The notes under the pieces are model-generated. The model saw only the letters and a list, made by a program, of their open reading frames with translations, had not been told where the DNA came from and ran no database searches. Position numbers and translations under genes: made by a program. Positions 12,325 to 15,704 of a stretch of 15,704 nt of DNA are shown one piece after another. This DNA comes from Bradyrhizobium sp. (GTDB lineage Bacteria > Pseudomonadota > Alphaproteobacteria > Rhizobiales > Xanthobacteraceae): positions 1 to 15,704 of the forward strand of contig JAQGKC010000298.1 in NCBI GenBank assembly GCA_028290305.1. Direction: 5' to 3'. Position 1 is the first letter of the stretch. Each line of letters starts with the position of its first letter.

Positions 12325-12582
12325 TCACGGCCCGCAAGGAAAGTGGCTAGGGAGTCCAGAATTGTTATAGGATCTTAATCCACGTGAGATGGGAGCAGCG
12401 ATCACCGCCCGCCGTAGCGAAGGAACGCGGAACCCGGGGGCCGAGCCGCACGCGGAGACGGACCCGCCCTTGGGCATACCGGAGACAAGCTCGCTCAGTT
12501 TCGTCACCTCTTGCGCAGAAGCGCTGGCCAAGCTGAGCAATAGCCCGGCGGAGACACAGGTGAGTATCAACGATCGTGACAC
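12325..12582 (-). pseudogene. Truncated secreted-protein gene (signal peptide only)
   Basis: GTG 12582 starts MSRSLILTCVSAGLLLSLAS followed by ASAQEVTKLSELVSGMPKGG. This is a classic Sec signal peptide with cleavage after ASA, and GGGAG lies just before the GTG. After about residue 40 the frame becomes unlikely sequence (RVPSLRRAVIAAPISRG) and stops near the IS66 remnant, so the mature protein appears to have been lost. What the protein was cannot be told. Confidence 0.45.
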
Positions 12583-12695
12583 TTCTCCCGCTAATTTAGT
12601 TTCCCAGCAAATAAAGCTTTGATACTAGCTTTACAAAAAGGCTTTTGTTGGAGGCGGGCTCGATGGCGCCACATCCGAACGAAGTCGGCTCGTGG

Positions 12696-12709
12696 CACGT
12701 TGCAACGTG
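12696..12709. promoter_or_regulatory. 14-bp perfect palindrome past the kinase gene
   Basis: CACGTTGCAACGTG is fully self-complementary and lies about 40 bp beyond the histidine kinase stop. It could be a regulator site for the signal-peptide gene on the left (now broken) or a chance palindrome; no T-tract follows, so it is not a terminator. Confidence 0.25.
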
Positions 12710-12749
12710 TCGGCGCGTTCCCGCATAAGACAAGGTGGCCACGAGTATC

Positions 12750-15311
12750 TTACACCTCCTCCAAGATTGACCGCAGGCGCCGCGCCAAGTCTGACAGGCG
12801 GAAAGGTTTGTCGATGATCGGAAATTCGTCCACCGCTCGATATCGTTCCAACACATCCCCCGCGTAGCCCGAGGTGAGCAGAATTTTGATGTCTTTATTC
12901 CGCTGGCGGGCTTCGCGGGCGAGCTCAACGCCATTCATTCCGTTTGGCATCACGACATCGCTGAACAAAAGTTCAATTTTCTGGCCACTCTCAAGTATCT
13001 GGATGGCCTCCGCACCATTCCGGGCGCAAAGGACCTGATAGCCGAACGTGGTCAACATTTCGGACGTGGCTTCCAGGAGATCCTCACTGTCCTCGACCAC
13101 CAGGATTTGTTCCGAGCCGCCCGGTACGGCCTCGGCTTGAATGGCTTCGACCTCGGCGTCAGGCCTTAGCGTAGCTTTAGGCAGGTACAAAGCGACAGTG
13201 GTCCCTGCGCCCGCCGCACTTTCTATAGTTACATACCCATCGGATTGTCGGACAAAGCCATAGACCATGCTGAGGCCGAGGCCGGTACCCTTGCCGACTT
13301 CCTTGGTCGTGAAGAAGGGCTCAAAAACCCGATCCCGTACTTCGGGAGGCATCCCGCAACCGTTGTCCGCGACGGACAACCTGACATAGCGTCCGGGCAC
13401 ACACCCGGCCACGGCTCCCGCATCCAGGACGACGTTCCGCGTCTCGATCTCGAGTACGCCGCCATCCGGCATGGCATCGCGCCCGTTCAGGGCCAGGTTG
13501 AGGAGAGCGGTCTCCAGCAGCGGCGGGTCGATGTGGCAAAGCCATAGTTGCTCATCGGTCCGCAGCCTGAGCTCACATCCTCCTCCGAGCGCCTGGCGGA
13601 TGAGCCCCTGGAATTCAGAAATCAGCTCGTATGCGCTGACTAGTTTTGGGTTCAGTTTCTGCCGCCGGGAAAAGGCGAGAAGCTGGGCCGTCAGCGACGC
13701 TCCTCGATCAACGGCAAGCCGTGCAGCCGCGGCGAACCGCCGGACCCTGCCATTATCCGCCGCATCTTCGATGAGCTCGAGATTTCCGGAGACCACCGTC
13801 AGCAGGTTGTTGAAGTCGTGCGCGACGCCGCCCGTCAGCTGGCCCACGGATTCCATTTTCTGGCTCTGCTGAAGCTGCTCTTCGGTCAGGCGGCGCGCCT
13901 CCACGGCGTGCTTGTGCTCGGTGATGTCCCGGAAGAAGATTGCGAGGCCTTCGTTGGAGGGGAACGCATTGAGCGCGTACCAGACACCGCGGAGAGGGCA
14001 GAACTCTTCAAACGAGGCTGGGCGCTGGTCCGAGATGGCCTCTCGAATTCGGCTGATAATTTCCGTGCCGGCAGCGTCCAGAAAAGCCTCGTGCAGCTCC
14101 ATGCCGATGAGTTCGCGCCCTTCGGCGATCTGCGCCCAGGCCCGCTGGTTGAAGAAGCTGATGCGGCAGTCCCGATCGATCGTGATCACGCTGTCGGTCG
14201 TACTCTCAAAGATCATCGTGAGCCGGGCCGCGGAATCCTCCGCCTTTTCCTTCGCCTCGGACAATTCGTGCTCGCGATGCTCCAGTGCGTCGGCCATGGT
14301 GTTGAACGCGTCGGCGACCCGGGCAATTTCGGATTTGTCCCGGATGTCCACGCGCCGCGAGTATTCGCCGAGCCGCCATTGGTTTGCGGCAGAGGCCAAT
14401 TCGCCAAGCGGACGATGGATGAACCGGCGGGCGCCCAAAGATGTCAGGACCAACACCAGCGAGGTGCTTAGAGCGATCAGGAGGATGGCGCGTAACGTGC
14501 GATCCTGGATCTCAGTGAAGGCCTGCGCCTTGTTGAGGCCAAAGCTGACAACGAGCGCCCCGGAATCGGCCTGCAGGGCCGAGTAGCCTTCGATCCGCTC
14601 CGTGCCATCGACGTCGAGGATATCGACCGCACCCCGGTCGTCCATGTTCAGGTATTTGTCACCGGGCATCTTCGTGCCGACGAACCGGCCGTTAGCGGGG
14701 TAGCGGGCGAGATAGGTACCGTTGCGGTCCGTGACGGCGAGTGCGGCTCCGAGAGGGGTGCCCTTGTGAGCGATGTAGTCAGCGAGCCAATCGAGGCTGA
14801 GACCCGCGACGATGACGCCGCCCATCCGACCATCGTCGCCATAGAACGGCAACGCAAACTGAATGACCTTATGGCCAGTCGACAGACCTGCCGAGTATTC
14901 TCCGACCGAAAATTTTCCGGTCTTCAGGATGCTGGCAAAGTAGGGCCGCCCAACGATGGAAATTGGTCTATGGACGCTGTTCGTATCACAGAAAGACCAG
15001 CCTTTGATGTCGGCGACAAGAAAGGTAATGAAGGCTGGAAATCGCCGCTGCATACCAGCCAGGTAAGCGTCGCACGCTTGGCTGTCTCTCGTTTTTATCA
15101 AGGGGAGTTCCGACATCGCAATCAGGACCTGACGAATTCCCTGTACGATCTGCTGCTGTTCTGCCGCGGCGAGCTTGGCCAGGCTGAGCGCCTGGTTCTG
15201 CACTTCGACTTGGCGCGCACGACGGAGATCGAGTTCATTGTATGCCTGAATGGCGATCGCGGGCAGTAGTGCGACAGCCACCAGCAAGAAAAGGCGTGAT
15301 AAAATGGTCAC
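12750..15311 (-). CDS. Hybrid sensor histidine kinase (Cache-HAMP-PAS-HisKA-HATPase-REC)
   Basis: An 853-aa inner-membrane sensor kinase. Domains in order: TM1 (about 5-24); periplasmic double-Cache sensor (about 30-270) with [14 protein letters not shown] and [22 protein letters not shown]2 (about 274-293); HAMP (about 294-347); coiled coil; PAS (about 362-466, FFRDITEHK at its end); phosphoacceptor helix with H498 ([18 protein letters not shown]); HATPase with N609 ([15 protein letters not shown]), G1 box DNGCGMP (649-655) and [20 protein letters not shown] (663-682); C-terminal REC (about 735-853) with E740-D741, phospho-Asp D785 (FSDVVMP), T813 and K835. The ligand is unknown, and the output partner must be elsewhere as there is no DNA-binding regulator here. 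The start is a GTG with a weak ribosome-binding site; the N-terminal helix fits well. All key residues are intact. Confidence 0.93.
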   Translation of the reverse strand: MTILSRLFLLVAVALLPAIAIQAYNELDLRRARQVEVQNQALSLAKLAAAEQQQIVQGIRQVLIAMSELPLIKTRDSQACDAYLAGMQRRFPAFITFLVADIKGWSFCDTNSVHRPISIVGRPYFASILKTGKFSVGEYSAGLSTGHKVIQFALPFYGDDGRMGGVIVAGLSLDWLADYIAHKGTPLGAALAVTDRNGTYLARYPANGRFVGTKMPGDKYLNMDDRGAVDILDVDGTERIEGYSALQADSGALVVSFGLNKAQAFTEIQDRTLRAILLIALSTSLVLVLTSLGARRFIHRPLGELASAANQWRLGEYSRRVDIRDKSEIARVADAFNTMADALEHREHELSEAKEKAEDSAARLTMIFESTTDSVITIDRDCRISFFNQRAWAQIAEGRELIGMELHEAFLDAAGTEIISRIREAISDQRPASFEEFCPLRGVWYALNAFPSNEGLAIFFRDITEHKHAVEARRLTEEQLQQSQKMESVGQLTGGVAHDFNNLLTVVSGNLELIEDAADNGRVRRFAAAARLAVDRGASLTAQLLAFSRRQKLNPKLVSAYELISEFQGLIRQALGGGCELRLRTDEQLWLCHIDPPLLETALLNLALNGRDAMPDGGVLEIETRNVVLDAGAVAGCVPGRYVRLSVADNGCGMPPEVRDRVFEPFFTTKEVGKGTGLGLSMVYGFVRQSDGYVTIESAAGAGTTVALYLPKATLRPDAEVEAIQAEAVPGGSEQILVVEDSEDLLEATSEMLTTFGYQVLCARNGAEAIQILESGQKIELLFSDVVMPNGMNGVELAREARQRNKDIKILLTSGYAGDVLERYRAVDEFPIIDKPFRLSDLARRLRSILEEV

Positions 15312-15456
15312 TTCTCGGCCGACCCCAATCCTATAGCGTTGTTCTCAGCGAGTTGGAGGATCATCACTCTGCGAGCATTTCGCCCCAGCCGCCGACTCGG
15401 CCGGAAATGCTTCATCATGGGATCGGTGCTTGCCGCGAACAATGTACATTCCCGTC

Positions 15457-15704
15457 TCATGGCGTATGTGGAATATTCAGTGCGCGCTGGACCGCGCGAC
15501 GCGCCAGGCCGCGTTCGAGCCAGGCCGGCACTTCCCGAAAACGGTCGAATTCGACGAGTTCACGCGCCTCATAGAAGCCGATCAGGTTGCGCACCCATCC
15601 AAGCATCGAAATGTCGGCGATGGTATATTCATCGTCCATGATCCACTGCCGTCCGGCAAGGTGCGTTTCCATCACGCCAAGCAGGCGTTTTGACTCAGCG
15701 ACGT
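15457..15704 (-). CDS. Glutathione S-transferase, C-terminal part (partial)
   Basis: The open frame runs off the right edge: its visible part reads VAESKRLLGVMETHLAGRQW, then the C-terminal GST signature DDEYTIADISMLGWVRNLIG with the conserved N-capping Asp, and the tail FREVPAWLERGLARRAVQRA ending in LNIPHTP. This is the all-helical GST domain of the bacterial Nu/YfcG-type; the thioredoxin-like glutathione-binding domain is beyond the window. GSTs of this type take part in detoxification or thiol redox reactions; the substrate is not readable. It lies upstream of the kinase gene on the same strand, with 145 bp between them. Confidence 0.85.
   Translation of the reverse strand, partial: VAESKRLLGVMETHLAGRQWIMDDEYTIADISMLGWVRNLIGFYEARELVEFDRFREVPAWLERGLARRAVQRALNIPHTP

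Larger units (their letters stand above)
11644..12378 (+). pseudogene. Chimeric ORF: small rhizobial protein fused to truncated IS66 TnpA
   Basis: From ATG 11644 residues 1 to about 72 (KRNFPPPWPVEKTEDCYIVK, later LTSDEARRIANAIARLPEFL) match a small rhizobial protein of about 70-80 aa that I recall as unknown. Then the frame runs on into an IS66-type accessory protein: ALEDSYCEAHGIPLKAFGNW, the Ser-His repeat LSHSVSHSLSHMT, and the helix-turn-helix KFSEADKRRIVEEA with SLSEVARRYGIAARVLFGWK. After WKQELT (about 12270) the IS66 match ends and the tail is unrelated. TnpA's normal N-terminus and end, and TnpB and TnpC, are missing, so this is an inactive relic. The fused product is probably an accident of insertion and deletion. 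A longer frame from 11551 has no support. Confidence 0.65.

Noticed and set aside
13818..14586. Long plus-strand open frames opposite the kinase gene
   Set aside because: They are antisense to a fully intact histidine kinase with all catalytic motifs.

Overview
The window looks like chromosomal or accessory DNA of an alphaproteobacterium, most probably a Bradyrhizobium-type member of the Rhizobiales. The basis is recognition of typical proteins (Ku beginning MAPRANWKG, a TolA-like coiled-coil protein beginning MARKLKTYET, several small Bradyrhizobium-type proteins, a long IS66 TnpA), high GC with GC-rich third codon positions in the core genes, and a GTTC-N7-GTTC LexA box of the Rhizobiales type. 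No database search was possible.

Left edge (1-422): the 5' end of a PEP mutase/isocitrate lyase superfamily gene runs off the edge, followed by 300 bp without a convincing gene. From 423 to 5530 lies an accessory island: a minimal nucleotidyltransferase (MNT) with a Tyr in place of the first catalytic Asp; a two-gene minus-strand module (110-aa protein plus AbiEii-like nucleotidyltransferase); a divergent two-gene plus-strand module (139-aa protein plus 380-aa AbiEii/DUF6036-like nucleotidyltransferase); and a caspase-fold protease candidate that seems to carry frameshifts. In both two-gene modules the small upstream ORF overlaps the transferase start by about 70-86 bp. All three nucleotidyltransferase transcription units share a promoter-like layout, TTGNNN, 17 bp, a TATA-like -10, then exactly 6 bp to ATG, which would give leaderless mRNAs.

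From 5643 to 8632 a minus-strand run, reading from its 5' end, is ku, a Nudix hydrolase, ribonuclease Z (rnz) and the TolA-like coiled-coil protein. The gaps are 8, 13 and 35 bp, consistent with one operon. Ku points to non-homologous end joining, but no ligD is in the window.

From 8792 to 12600 the DNA looks like a repair-gene and mobile-element graveyard. It holds two coupled small proteins (9003 and 9248), a dinB (Pol IV) gene cut after residue 129 and joined to the 3' end of an exonuclease (epsilon-like) gene, an unknown 159-aa gene, a short stretch resembling a Ku tail, small conserved ORFs, an SOS box lying over a -10 region, a gene fused to a truncated IS66 tnpA, and a truncated gene that keeps only its signal peptide.

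The right end (12750-15704) is ordinary: a large hybrid histidine kinase (Cache-HAMP-PAS-HisKA-HATPase-REC) and the C-terminal part of a glutathione S-transferase running off the edge.
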